A stretch of DNA of 61,773 nucleotides, taken from assembly GCF_016863275.1 (NCBI RefSeq), contig NZ_BOOO01000043.1, positions 1-61,773 of the forward strand, given 5' to 3'. Positions 16,544-26,264 of the stretch are shown piece by piece (the first letter of the stretch is position 1; the number at the start of each line of letters is the position of its first letter). Under the pieces are notes generated by a model that saw nothing but the letters and a program-made list of their open reading frames with translations, searched no databases and was not told the DNA's origin. The stretch comes from Planotetraspora mira. Its GTDB lineage: Bacteria > Actinomycetota > Actinomycetes > Streptosporangiales > Streptosporangiaceae. A program made the translations under genes and the position numbers.

Positions 16544-17605
16544 GTGTCATTCATGTTCGACCATGTGACTTTGGGGCAGCGCGTCCTGTTCGGCACGGGC
16601 GCAGCCGCCGACAACGCGGTCGCGGCGGTGGAGGAACTCGGGGCGCGGCGGATCCTGCTCGTCCATGATGCCTTCGCCGTCGCGCTCGCCGACGCCGTCG
16701 CCGAGCGTGCCCCGGTGGTGTGGCGCATCGATGAGATCGTGCAGCACGTCCCGGTCGAGAACGCCGAGAGGGCGACGGAGGCTGCGGTCGCCGCCGACAT
16801 CGACGCGATCGTCGTCATCGGCGGGGGCTCGGCGACCGGTCTGGCGAAGGCGGTGGCGCTGAGGACCGGAGCCCCGATCGTGGCGATACCGACGACGTTC
16901 GCCGGGTCCGAGGCCACCGACGTGTGGGGGATGACCGAGGGACGGCGCAAGACGACGGGAACGGACCCCAGGGTGCTGCCGAAGGTCGTCGTCTACGACG
17001 CCGCGCTGAGCGCCGGCCTGCCGGCGACCCTGGCGGTGGCGTCCGGCCTCAATGCGGTGGCGCACGCCGTCGACGGGTTCTGGGCGCCGCGCGCCGACCC
17101 GATCAACCGCGCGCTGGGCACCGAGGGGCTGCGGGCGCTCTTCCCCGGACTGCGCGGCCTGATCGCCGACCCCGGTGACCTCGGCGCGCGCGAGCAGACC
17201 CTGTACGGTGCCTACCTCGCCGCGGTCGCATTCGCCTCGGCCGGCTCCGGGCTGCACCACAAGATCTGCCACACCCTCGGCGGGGCGTACAACCTGCCGC
17301 ACGCCGAGACGCACGCGATCGTGCTGCCGTACGTCACCGCGTTCAACGCCCCCTTCGCGCCGGATGCCGCCGAGCGCGTCCAGGAGTCGCTCGGCGTGCG
17401 GAACGCCGCGGCCGGGCTCGACGCGCTGCGCGCTGAGCTCGGCGCACCGGCTTCACTCGCCGCCGTCGGGCTGGAGAAGTCCGATATCCGCCGGGCGGCG
17501 GAGCTGGCCATGCCCGCGGTGCCGCCGTCCAACCCCCGGCCGGTGACGGTGTCCGACCTGGAAGGCATTTTGCGTGCCGCATGGGTCGGCGAGCAGATCG
17601 TATGA
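16544..17605 (+). CDS. Maleylacetate reductase
   Basis: A 353-residue iron-alcohol-dehydrogenase-family enzyme. FDHVTLGQRVLFGTGAA at the N-terminus, the dinucleotide loop GGGSATGLAKA, PIVAIPTTFAGSEATDVWG and GLHHKICHTLGGAYNLPHAE are characteristic of maleylacetate reductase, which reduces maleylacetate to 3-oxoadipate in hydroxyquinol and chloroaromatic breakdown. GTG 16544 lies seven bases after a TATCGT -10-like element with no Shine-Dalgarno, so a leaderless start is likely; ATG 16553 is the alternative. It ends 15 bases before the intradiol dioxygenase, which makes its substrate, so the two form an operon. Confidence 0.9.
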   Translation: MSFMFDHVTLGQRVLFGTGAAADNAVAAVEELGARRILLVHDAFAVALADAVAERAPVVWRIDEIVQHVPVENAERATEAAVAADIDAIVVIGGGSATGLAKAVALRTGAPIVAIPTTFAGSEATDVWGMTEGRRKTTGTDPRVLPKVVVYDAALSAGLPATLAVASGLNAVAHAVDGFWAPRADPINRALGTEGLRALFPGLRGLIADPGDLGAREQTLYGAYLAAVAFASAGSGLHHKICHTLGGAYNLPHAETHAIVLPYVTAFNAPFAPDAAERVQESLGVRNAAAGLDALRAELGAPASLAAVGLEKSDIRRAAELAMPAVPPSNPRPVTVSDLEGILRAAWVGEQIV

Positions 17606-17620
17606 AGGAAGCTGGAGACC

Positions 17621-18544
17621 ATGGCCGACCAGATTTCGCCCGAGCAGACCGCTCGCGAAGAAGACCTCATCGCCCAAGTCGTGCAGTCGTTCGAGAACAC
17701 CCCCGACGAGCGCATGAAATATCTGCTGCAGGAGCTTGTGAAGCACGTCCACTCGTACGTGCGCACGGTGCGGCTCACCGAGGCCGAGTGGAACACCGCC
17801 ATTGAGTTCCTCACCCGCGTCGGCCACGCCACCACCCGGCACCGGCAGGAGTTCGTGCTGCTCAGCGACGTGCTAGGTGTCTCCATGCAGACCGTTGCCG
17901 TCAACAACGAGGTTTACGGGAACGCCACCGAGGCCACCGTCTTCGGCCCCTTCTTCGTCAACGGCGCCCCGCTCATCGAGAACGGCGGCGACATGTCCGG
18001 CGGCGCCCCCGGTGAGCCGGCCTGGGTCGAGGGCACCATCAGGGGCGCCGATGGCGAGCCCGTCCCCGGTGCCCGCATCGAGGTGTGGGAGGCCGACGCC
18101 GAAGGCTTCTACGACGTGCAGCACGAGGGCGGCCGCGTCTACGGCCGCGCCCACCTGTTCGCCGACGAGGAAGGCGAGTTCCGCTTCTGGGGGATCTTCC
18201 CGACTCCGTATGCCATCGCGGACGACGGGCCGGTCGGCGACCTGCTCACGGCCACGGAGCGCAGCCCGTACCGGCCGGCACACCTGCACTTCATGGTCAC
18301 CGCGCCCGGCTACCGCACCCTCGTCACGCACGTCTTCGTCCGCGGCGATGAGCATCTCGGCAAGGCGACCAAGGACGCGGTCTTCGGCGTCAAGGACTCC
18401 CTGATCTACGACTGGTCCCGCCACTCCGCCGATGAGCCCACCCCGGACGGACGCGACCTGCAGGGCAAGCCGTGGGCCGGCCTCCACTTCGACGTCGTCC
18501 TCGCCCCCGGCCAGGCCGTCGACTACGCCGCCCTCATGGAATAG
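17621..18544 (+). CDS. Intradiol ring-cleavage dioxygenase, hydroxyquinol 1,2-dioxygenase-like
   Basis: A 307-residue non-heme Fe(III) dioxygenase. The N-terminal dimerisation helices (DERMKYLLQELVKHVHSYVR, FLTRVGHATT) are followed by the catalytic beta-sandwich. The expected iron ligands are visible: Tyr164 (EGFYDVQ), Tyr197 (IFPTPYAIADDGPVG), and His221/His223 (YRPAHLHF). Pairing with maleylacetate reductase points to hydroxyquinol (1,2,4-trihydroxybenzene) as substrate rather than catechol, giving maleylacetate. GGAGACC precedes ATG 17621. No hydroxylase supplying hydroxyquinol is adjacent, so the upstream steps must be encoded elsewhere. Confidence 0.9.
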   Translation: MADQISPEQTAREEDLIAQVVQSFENTPDERMKYLLQELVKHVHSYVRTVRLTEAEWNTAIEFLTRVGHATTRHRQEFVLLSDVLGVSMQTVAVNNEVYGNATEATVFGPFFVNGAPLIENGGDMSGGAPGEPAWVEGTIRGADGEPVPGARIEVWEADAEGFYDVQHEGGRVYGRAHLFADEEGEFRFWGIFPTPYAIADDGPVGDLLTATERSPYRPAHLHFMVTAPGYRTLVTHVFVRGDEHLGKATKDAVFGVKDSLIYDWSRHSADEPTPDGRDLQGKPWAGLHFDVVLAPGQAVDYAALME

Positions 18545-18656
18545 CGCGACCCGCACCGCCGTTCACCTTGCGCCCCCGCGAGGGGCGCTCACGGCCGTGT
18601 GGCTGATCGGCATCGGGCGCACGCCCGCGTGTCATGACATCCACCAGGATGTGCGC

Positions 18657-19616
18657 ATGAATTCCGCCCGTGCCTTCTGGGAGCAGCACGCCTGCCTGCC
18701 CCTCACGCTCGACGCCGACGTGACCGACCTGCTGCGCTACCGCCGTGCCGGCGGGGCATACGTGTGTGTCAACGTCGGCTACGCGCCGCATTCCCGCGCG
18801 GACGCGCTCTCCTACATCGGCCACTTCACCCGCGCGATCGAGGCGCACCCCGACCTGACGCTCGCGACGAGCGTCGCCGACGTCGACGCGGCGGTGCCGG
18901 ACGACCGGATCGTCGTCGCGTTCGACCTGGAGGACTCCGCCCCGCTGGAGGGGGACCTCGACATGGTGCGCGTCTTCTCCGACCTGGGCGTGAAGTCGCT
19001 GCTGCCGAGCTACAACAACGGCAACGCCGCCGGCGGCGGCTGCCTGGACGCCGTCGACACCGGCCTGACGGCCTACGGCCGCGACCTGGTCCGGCGGATG
19101 AACGAGGTCGGCATGCTGGTCGACGGGTCGCACTGCGGCACCCGTACGGGGCTGGACCTGTCGGCCGCCACCGAGCAGCCGATGATCTACTCGCATTCGG
19201 CGATGCGCGGCCTGTGGGAGCACGCCCGCAACATCACCGACGAGCAGGCCCGTGAGTGCGCCGCGACCGGCGGCGTCATCGGCATCCCCGGTGTCGGCAT
19301 CTTCCTGGGGCCCAACACCGCGACCCTCGACGCGTTCATCGCGCACATCGACTACGCCGTCGAGCTGGTCGGCCCCGAGCACGTCGGCATCGGCAGCGAC
19401 CATTCCTTCGACGCCGAGGACCTGACGGCGGAGCTGGCGGCCAACCCCGACCTGTTCCCCGAGGAGTACACGCGCTGGGGCGTCATCGGGTTCGTCGAGC
19501 CGGAGACGACGCTGCTGGTCGAGCGCGAGCTGGTGGGACGCGGTTACCCGGAGGAGGCGGTCTGCGGCATCCTCGGCGGCAACTTCCGGCGGGTGGCCGC
19601 CCAGGTCTGGAAGTGA
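18657..19616 (+). CDS. Membrane dipeptidase family (M19) peptidase
   Basis: A 320-residue metallopeptidase of the renal-dipeptidase (M19) family, which cleaves dipeptides including those with a C-terminal D-residue. Motifs are HACLPLTLDADVTDLLRYRR, VAFDLEDSAPLEG, LLPSYNNGNAAGGGCLDA, GMLVDGSHCGT, PMIYSHSAMRGL, HVGIGSDHSFDAED and GILGGNFRRVA. The N-terminal metal motif reads H-A-C rather than the common H-x-D, as I recall for the subgroup with the DGHACLPL-type start. ATG 18657 has AGGA about eight bases upstream. It precedes the peptide ABC transporter on the same strand but a strong hairpin (19624-19663) lies between, so it may be partly separately expressed. Confidence 0.85.
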   Translation: MNSARAFWEQHACLPLTLDADVTDLLRYRRAGGAYVCVNVGYAPHSRADALSYIGHFTRAIEAHPDLTLATSVADVDAAVPDDRIVVAFDLEDSAPLEGDLDMVRVFSDLGVKSLLPSYNNGNAAGGGCLDAVDTGLTAYGRDLVRRMNEVGMLVDGSHCGTRTGLDLSAATEQPMIYSHSAMRGLWEHARNITDEQARECAATGGVIGIPGVGIFLGPNTATLDAFIAHIDYAVELVGPEHVGIGSDHSFDAEDLTAELAANPDLFPEEYTRWGVIGFVEPETTLLVERELVGRGYPEEAVCGILGGNFRRVAAQVWK

Positions 19617-19623
19617 CCCTTGT

Positions 19624-19663
19624 CCGATCGCACAACCCCAACCGCCTGGGGTTGTGCGATCGG
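19624..19663. terminator. Perfect 17-bp hairpin between dipeptidase and ABC operon
   Basis: Arms CCGATCGCACAACCCCA and TGGGGTTGTGCGATCGG are perfectly complementary around a 6-base loop (ACCGCC). It starts eight bases after the dipeptidase stop. The strength suggests termination or RNA 3'-end protection, allowing the dipeptidase and transporter genes to differ in level. No T-run follows. Confidence 0.65.
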
Positions 19664-19745
19664 CTGAGTACGGGCTCCCCGGTGGCCATCTAGCCTCTGC
19701 GCATGACGTCGCGCTGTTGAGCGGCCGTACCAGAAAAGGAACCGC

Positions 19746-21341
19746 ATGAGTCCCTTCCGCACGAGGGCCCTCACGGCCCTCGCCCTGGCCGGTTCGGTCG
19801 GCCTGACCGCCTGCGGCGGCGCGAGCTCCCCCTCCCCGAGCGCGGGCACGGCCGCCGCCTACGCCGGCGGCAAGACCTTCACCCTGGACCTGGCGTCGGA
19901 TCCCGGCGCCCTCGACCCGCAGGGGTCGGCGGTCAGCGCCCTGTTCGGCATGACCCAGTACGCCTACGACAACCTGGTCGCCGTCGCCAAGGACGGCACG
20001 ATCAAGCCGCAGCTGGCCACCGCGTGGACCGTCGAAGGCGCCACTCTCACCTTCGCCATCAAGCCGGGCGTCACCTGCTCCGACGGCACCCCGTTCACGG
20101 CGCAGACCGTGGTCGACAACATCGCCTACGTGGAGGATCCGGACAACAAGAGCCCGTTCCTGGGCGCCTTCATCCCGGCCGGCGCCACCGCCTCCGCATC
20201 CGGCTCGAAGGTCACCGTCAAGCTGGCGGCCCCCGCGCCGTTCGCGCTGAACGCGTTCGCGAACCTGCCGATGGTGTGCGACGCCGGCATGAAGGATCGG
20301 TCGAGCCTGAAGGCCGCCACGAACGGCACCGGCCCGTACGTGCTGAAGGAAGCGGTCCCCTCCGACCACTACACGTACGAGTTGCGTCAGGGCTACACCT
20401 GGGGACCCGGCGGCGCCACCACGGCCGAGAAGGGCATGCCGGCCAAGGTCATCGTCAAGATCGTCGCGAACGAGACCACCGCCGCCAACGAGCTGCTCGC
20501 GGGCACGGTCAACGCGGCCCTGATCAACGGCCCCGACGCCGCCCGCCTGGCGGCCGCGGGCCTGAAGTCCGTCGGCACACAGGCGCTGACCGGCGAGCAG
20601 TGGTACAACCACGCCGAGGGTCACCCCACCTCGGACCCGGCCGTGCGCATGGCGCTGACCCAGGCGCTCGACCTCAAGCAGCTTCAGACCGCCCTCACCT
20701 CCGGCAAGGGCGCGGCCGCGACCCAGCTGGCCGCCCTCCAGCCCACCGGCTGCAGCGGCGACTCCGTCACCGGTCACCTGCCGGCCTTCGACGCCGCCGC
20801 GGCCGGGGCCGCGCTCGACGCCGCCGGCTGGACCAAGGGCGCCGACGGCGTCCGTGTCAAGGACGGCAAGCCGCTCACGGTCTCCTTCGTCTACGACGCC
20901 GCGCTCGGCACCGGCGGCAGCGCGGCCGCCGAACTGGCCGCCGCGGCCTGGAAGGCGATCGGCGTCGAGGTCAAGGCCACCGCGCAGAACGCGACGCAGA
21001 TCTCGGGCGCCCTCTTCGGCACCGGCGACTGGGACATCGCCTGGGAGGCCCTCAACCTCAGCACTCCCGACCAGGTCATGCCGTTCGTCTCCGGCCCCGC
21101 AGCGCCGGAGGGCACGAACTTCGCCGCCATCGACAACGCCGACTACGTGGCCCTGACCACCAAGGCGAAGGCCGCGACCGGCAACGCCGGGTGCGCGGAC
21201 TGGTTCGCCGCCGAGCAGGCGCTGTACAAGGCCGCGGACCTGGTGCCGTTCGCCAACAACGTCATCCCCACCTTCCTCAAGGACGCGGAGCTGGACATCG
21301 TCGGCAGCATCATCCCCACCAGCATCCGGATGCTCGGCTGA
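19746..21341 (+). CDS. Peptide ABC transporter substrate-binding lipoprotein
   Basis: A 531-residue solute-binding protein of the family 5 (DppA/OppA) type. The signal peptide ends in a lipobox (GLTACGG, Cys ~23), followed by a Ser/Pro-rich linker. The core shows family marks: DPGALDPQGSAVSALFGMTQ, TFAIKPGVTCSDGTPFTAQT, GTGPYVLKEAVPSDHY, ANELLAGTVNAALI and the C-terminal DIAWEALNLSTPDQVMPFVS. GAAAAGGA precedes ATG 19746. It is the first gene of a tightly packed operon ending with a racemase-like enolase, so di- or oligopeptides (perhaps containing D-residues) are the likely cargo. Confidence 0.9.
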   Translation: MSPFRTRALTALALAGSVGLTACGGASSPSPSAGTAAAYAGGKTFTLDLASDPGALDPQGSAVSALFGMTQYAYDNLVAVAKDGTIKPQLATAWTVEGATLTFAIKPGVTCSDGTPFTAQTVVDNIAYVEDPDNKSPFLGAFIPAGATASASGSKVTVKLAAPAPFALNAFANLPMVCDAGMKDRSSLKAATNGTGPYVLKEAVPSDHYTYELRQGYTWGPGGATTAEKGMPAKVIVKIVANETTAANELLAGTVNAALINGPDAARLAAAGLKSVGTQALTGEQWYNHAEGHPTSDPAVRMALTQALDLKQLQTALTSGKGAAATQLAALQPTGCSGDSVTGHLPAFDAAAAGAALDAAGWTKGADGVRVKDGKPLTVSFVYDAALGTGGSAAAELAAAAWKAIGVEVKATAQNATQISGALFGTGDWDIAWEALNLSTPDQVMPFVSGPAAPEGTNFAAIDNADYVALTTKAKAATGNAGCADWFAAEQALYKAADLVPFANNVIPTFLKDAELDIVGSIIPTSIRMLG

Positions 21342-21343
21342 CG

Positions 21344-22306
21344 ATGAAGATCCCGACCAGCGGCCGGTGGCCGCGCTTCGCGCTCCGGCGCGCGGCGCGG
21401 CTGCTGGTGTCGCTCTGGGTGCTGGTGACCGCCGCGTTCCTGATGATCCACCTGGTCCCTGGCGATCCCGTACGCGCAGCGCTCGGCCCGACCGCCCCGG
21501 CCGACCTCGTGCTGGCCCGCAAACAGGAGCTCGGCCTGCTGGAACCCCTCTGGCGGCAGTACGTCACCTTCCTGCGCCACCTGCTGAACGGTGAGCTGGG
21601 AGTGTCGATCTCCAGCCGGCTCCCGGTGGGCGAGACGATCGCCCAGCGGCTGCCCGCCACGGCCCAGCTCGCCGTGGCCGCGTTCCTGCTCGCGGTGGCC
21701 GTCGCGGTCCCCGTGGGCGTGGTGATGGCGATGCTCACCCGCCGCGGCCGCGGCAGACGCACGGAGCTGGCCTTCACCGGCACGAACGTCGTCGTCGGCG
21801 CGATCCCCGACTTCCTGCTCGGTGTCGGCCTGGTCTACCTGCTGGCGGTGCAGACGCACCTGTTCCCGGTGGCCGGACGCGACGGGCTCGACTCCTACGT
21901 GCTGCCGGTGCTCGCCCTGGCGATCGGCCCGGCGGCGGTGCTGTCGCGCATCGTCCGGGTGGAGATGCTCGCGGTGCTGGAGACCGACTACGTCCGTACG
22001 GCGCGGGCCAAGCGGCTCACGTCGCTGCGGGTGCACCTCGTGCACGCCCTGCCGAACGCGGTGACGGCGAGCCTGACGCTCGGCGGGCTGCTGCTGAGTT
22101 CGCTGGTGGCCGGGACGGTGCTGGTGGAGAACGTCTTCGCGTGGCCGGGGCTCGGCTCCTCGATCGTCTCCTCGATCGTCGCCAAGGACTACCCGATGGT
22201 CCAGGGCACCGTCCTGGTGTACGGCGCCGGCGTCCTGCTGGTCAACACCCTCGTCGACGTGGTGCTCGCGCTGCTCGACCCCCGTTCGGCGATCGGAGAG
22301 AGCTGA
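21344..22306 (+). CDS. Peptide ABC transporter permease, DppB-like
   Basis: A 320-residue permease with six predicted transmembrane segments. The N-terminus (FALRRAARLLVSLWVLVTAA, MIHLVPGDPVRAALG) and the EAA loop (ETDYVRTARAKRLTSLRVHL, VHALPNA) are typical of DppB/OppB. The ending (VENVFAWPGLGSSIVSSIVA, KDYPMVQG) matches the family. ATG 21344 follows the preceding stop by two bases, so translation is coupled. It forms the membrane channel with the permease half of the next protein. Confidence 0.9.
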   Translation: MKIPTSGRWPRFALRRAARLLVSLWVLVTAAFLMIHLVPGDPVRAALGPTAPADLVLARKQELGLLEPLWRQYVTFLRHLLNGELGVSISSRLPVGETIAQRLPATAQLAVAAFLLAVAVAVPVGVVMAMLTRRGRGRRTELAFTGTNVVVGAIPDFLLGVGLVYLLAVQTHLFPVAGRDGLDSYVLPVLALAIGPAAVLSRIVRVEMLAVLETDYVRTARAKRLTSLRVHLVHALPNAVTASLTLGGLLLSSLVAGTVLVENVFAWPGLGSSIVSSIVAKDYPMVQGTVLVYGAGVLLVNTLVDVVLALLDPRSAIGES

Positions 22307-22307
22307 C

Positions 22308-24136
22308 ATGCGGGCGGCACGTGTTCTGCTCAGGCCGGTCGGCTTCGCCGGGTTCGGGCTGCTGACCCTGGTACTGCTGGCCGCAGCGTTCGGGCCCGTC
22401 CTGTGGGGCGGGCGGGCCGCGGCCGTCGACACCGGCAACCTGCTGGCCGGGCCGTCGGCCGAGCACTGGATCGGCACCGACAACCTCGGCCGCGACCTGT
22501 TCGCCCGGGTGCTGGTGGCCGCCCGGCTCTCGATCGTGCTCGCGGTGGCGGCGACGGCGATCAGCTTGGTGCTGGGCATCCTCCTGGGGGCCGCGCCGAT
22601 GCTGCTCGGACGGCGGCTGGGCCGCCTGGTCACCTCGGCCGTCAACGTGCTGGTGGCCTTCCCCGGCCTGCTGCTCGTCCTGTTCTTCGCCGTCGTCTTC
22701 GGCGTCGGCGCCCGGGGGGCCGCGCTCGCGGTCGGCGTGGCCGGGGCACCCGCGTTCGCCCGGCTGTGCCACACCCTCATGGCCGCCGTCTCCGAGCGGG
22801 ACTACATCGCGGTGGCGCGCATCGCCGGGGTGAGCCGCATCCGGGTGCTGCTTCGCCATGTGCTGCCGAACGTCGCCGAGCCGCTCATCGTGAACGCGAC
22901 GATGGCGGCCGGCGGGGTGCTGCTGACCTTCGCCGGGCTGTCCTTCCTGGGGCTGGGCGTGCAGTCGCCGTCCTACGACTGGGGCAAGCTCATGCAGGAC
23001 GGGCTCAACGGAATCTACGTCCACCCGCTGGCCGCGCTCGCCCCCGGCATCGCCGTCGTCCTGGCCGGCCTGGCGTTCAACCTCACCGGTGAGGCGTTCG
23101 CGGCGGTCTTCGGCCTCGGCGACCTGCCCGGCGGGGCCCGCTCCCTGGAGGAGCCCCGCGAACCGGTCGCCGCCACGCCTGCCGTCCCCGGGACGGTCCT
23201 GTCGGTGGAGGGCCTGCGGGTGACCATCCCCGGCCCGGCCGGTCCGATCCGTGCGGTGCGCGGGGTCACGTTCGCCCTCTCCGACGGCGAGGCCGTCGGA
23301 GTGGTCGGCGAGTCCGGCTCCGGCAAGTCGCTGACGGCGCTGGCGGTGGCCGGGCTCATCGAGCCGCCGGTACGCGTCGAGGCCGACCACCTCCTCGTCG
23401 CGGGCGAGGATCTCATGGCCGCCGGCGCCCACCGGCGCCTGGGCACCTCGCTGGCGATCGTCTTCCAGGACCCGATGACGTCGTTCAACCCGGCGCACCG
23501 GGTGGGGCCGCAACTGGCCGAGGTGAGCCGCTTCCACCAGCGCATGGGCCGCAAGGCCGCCCTCGCGCGCGCGGTCGACCGCCTGCGCGCGGTACGGATC
23601 CGCGAGCCCGAACGGCGCGCGCGCCAGTACCCCTTCGAGTTCTCCGGCGGCATGCGGCAGCGGGCGATGATCGGAATGGGCCTCATGGGCGACCCCCGGC
23701 TCATCATCGCCGACGAGCCGACCACCGCCCTGGACGTCACCGTGCAGCGGCAGGTCCTGGAACTGCTCGCCGAGGTACGCCGCGACACCGGCGCCGCCCT
23801 CCTGCTCATCAGCCACGACGTCTCGGTCGTGACCGACGTGTGCGACCGGGTGCTGGTGATGTACGCCGGCCGGGTCGTCGAGGAGTTGCCCGCCAAGGAC
23901 CTGCGCACGCTCGCGCGGCACCCGTACACGCGGGCGCTGGTGGCGGCCGTGCCGGACATGGACACCGACCTGAGCCGGCCGCTCGCCGTCATCCCCGGGC
24001 TGCCCGCCGACCCCGTCCATGTTCCGGCCGGGTGCGCGTTCGCGCCCCGCTGCCCGCTCGCCGACGACCACTGCCGGGCGGTCGCCCCCGCGCTGGTGGC
24101 CGGCGTGGCGTGCCACAAGAGCACGGAGGTCCCGGT

Positions 24137-24140
<4 letters not shown>
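22308..24140 (+). CDS. Fused ABC permease (DppC-like) and ATPase (DppD-like)
   Basis: A 610-residue fusion. Residues 1-~275 are a DppC-type permease with WIGTDNLGRDLFARV, EAA loop SERDYIAVARIAGVSRIRVL and GLSFLGLGVQSPSYDWG. Residues ~296-610 are an ABC ATPase: Walker A GESGSGKS (334-341), Q-loop QDPMTSF, signature FSGGMRQR (~445), Walker B LIIADEPTTALD, H-loop ISHDVSVV and the oligopeptide-type C-terminal CAFAPRCPLADDHC. The usual DppC and DppD are separate genes; here they are joined by a Pro/Ala/Glu linker (SLEEPREPVAATPAVPG). ATG 22308 comes one base after the previous stop. Its stop overlaps the next start (ATGA). Confidence 0.9.
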
Positions 24141-24876
<736 letters not shown>

Positions 24877-24880
<4 letters not shown>

Positions 24881-26262
24881 CCCTCGACCAGGCCCACTGG
24901 CAGAACCGCCTCGACGAACTCGCCGCCAAGCACGGCGTCCCCGGCGCCCAGCTCGGCATCCTCCGCCTCGGCGCCGACGGCGCGGACGACGAACTGCTCA
25001 CCGCCGCCACCGGCCTGCTGCACGCCGGCACCGGCCAGCCCGCCACCACCGACTCCGTCTGGCAGATCGGCTCGATCTCCAAGGTGTGGACGGCGACCGT
25101 CATCATGCAACTGGTCGACGAGGGCGCACTCACCCTCCAGACCCCGGTCGCCGAGGTCCTGCCGGAGTTCCGGCTGCGCGACCCGGAGACCACCGCCGGG
25201 GTCACCGTCTGGCACCTGCTCACCCACACCAGCGGCATCGACGGCGACCTGTTCACCGACACCGGCCGGGGCGACGACGCCCTGGAGAAGTACGTCGCCC
25301 TGCTGGCCGACGTGGCGCACAACCACCCCACCGGCGCCACCTGGTCCTACTGCAACGCCGGCTACTCGGTACTCGGCCGGATCATCGAGGTCCTCACCGG
25401 CCAGACCTGGGACCAGGCGATCAAGGCCAAGCTGTTCGCGCCGCTCGGCCTGACCCACACGACGACGCTGCCCGAGGAGGCGATGGTCTTCGCCCACTCG
25501 ATGGGTCACGTCAAGGGCGGCGACGACCCGGTGGTCGCCCCGGTGTGGGGGCTGCCCCGCGCGGTCGGCCCGGCCGGGCTGATCACGTCCACCGTCTCCG
25601 ACGTGCTCGCCTTCGCCCGCATGCACCTGCTGGGCGGGCTCGCCTCCGACGGCACTCGCGTCCTGTCGGCCGACAGTGCCGAGGCGATGTCCGCGTACCA
25701 GACCGACTGCCCGGAAAAGCTCCTGCTCGGCGACTCGTGGGGGCTGGGCTGGTTCCGCTGCGACTGGCACGGCCACCGCGCCTACGGCCACGACGGCAAC
25801 ACCATCGGCCAGGCGGCGTTCCTGAGGATCCTGCCGGAAGCCGGTGTCGCGGTCGCGCTCACGACCAACGGCGGCCACACCCACGACCTGTTCGTCGATC
25901 TGTACGACGAGATCTTCTCCGACCTCACCGGGGTCCGGCTGCCCGAGCCGTTCGAGCCCCCGGCCGAGCCGGTGACCACCGACCTGGCCCCGTACGCCGG
26001 CACGTACGTTCGGGAATCGGTCCGCATGGAGGTGCTGGAGGAGGACGGCAAGCCGACCCTGCGCATCACGGTGACCGGGCCGATCGCCGAGCTGGAGGGC
26101 ACCCCCGTCCAGATCTACGAGATGACCCCCGTCGCCCCCGCCCTGTACGCGGTCCGCCCCGAAGGCATGGAGTCGTGGGTCCCCGTGACGTTCTACTCGC
26201 TGCCCACCGGCGAGGAGTACGTGCACTACGGCGCCCGCGCGACCCCGAAGAAGCACGGCTGA
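24877..26262 (+). CDS. Serine beta-lactamase-family hydrolase (S12-like)
   Basis: A 461-residue soluble serine hydrolase. Catalytic motifs of class C beta-lactamases and S12 peptidases are present: SxxK (Ser66-Ile-Ser-Lys69), YxN (Tyr158-Cys-Asn160) and HDGN (305-308) in place of the KTG-type box. A small C-terminal beta domain (ESVRMEVLEEDGKPTLRITV) follows. There is no signal peptide, so it works in the cytoplasm. Family members include D-aminopeptidases, DD-peptidases and esterases. In this operon an aminopeptidase or amidase acting on D-residue peptides is the best inference. GTG 24877 overlaps the previous stop. Confidence 0.85.
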
Positions 26263-26264
26263 CC

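Noticed and set aside
18534-20777. Very long minus-strand open frame opposite the dipeptidase and substrate-binding protein
   Set aside because: It mirrors two well-recognised plus-strand genes, has a Gly/Arg/Val-rich composition and no binding site. Long antisense frames are expected at this GC content.
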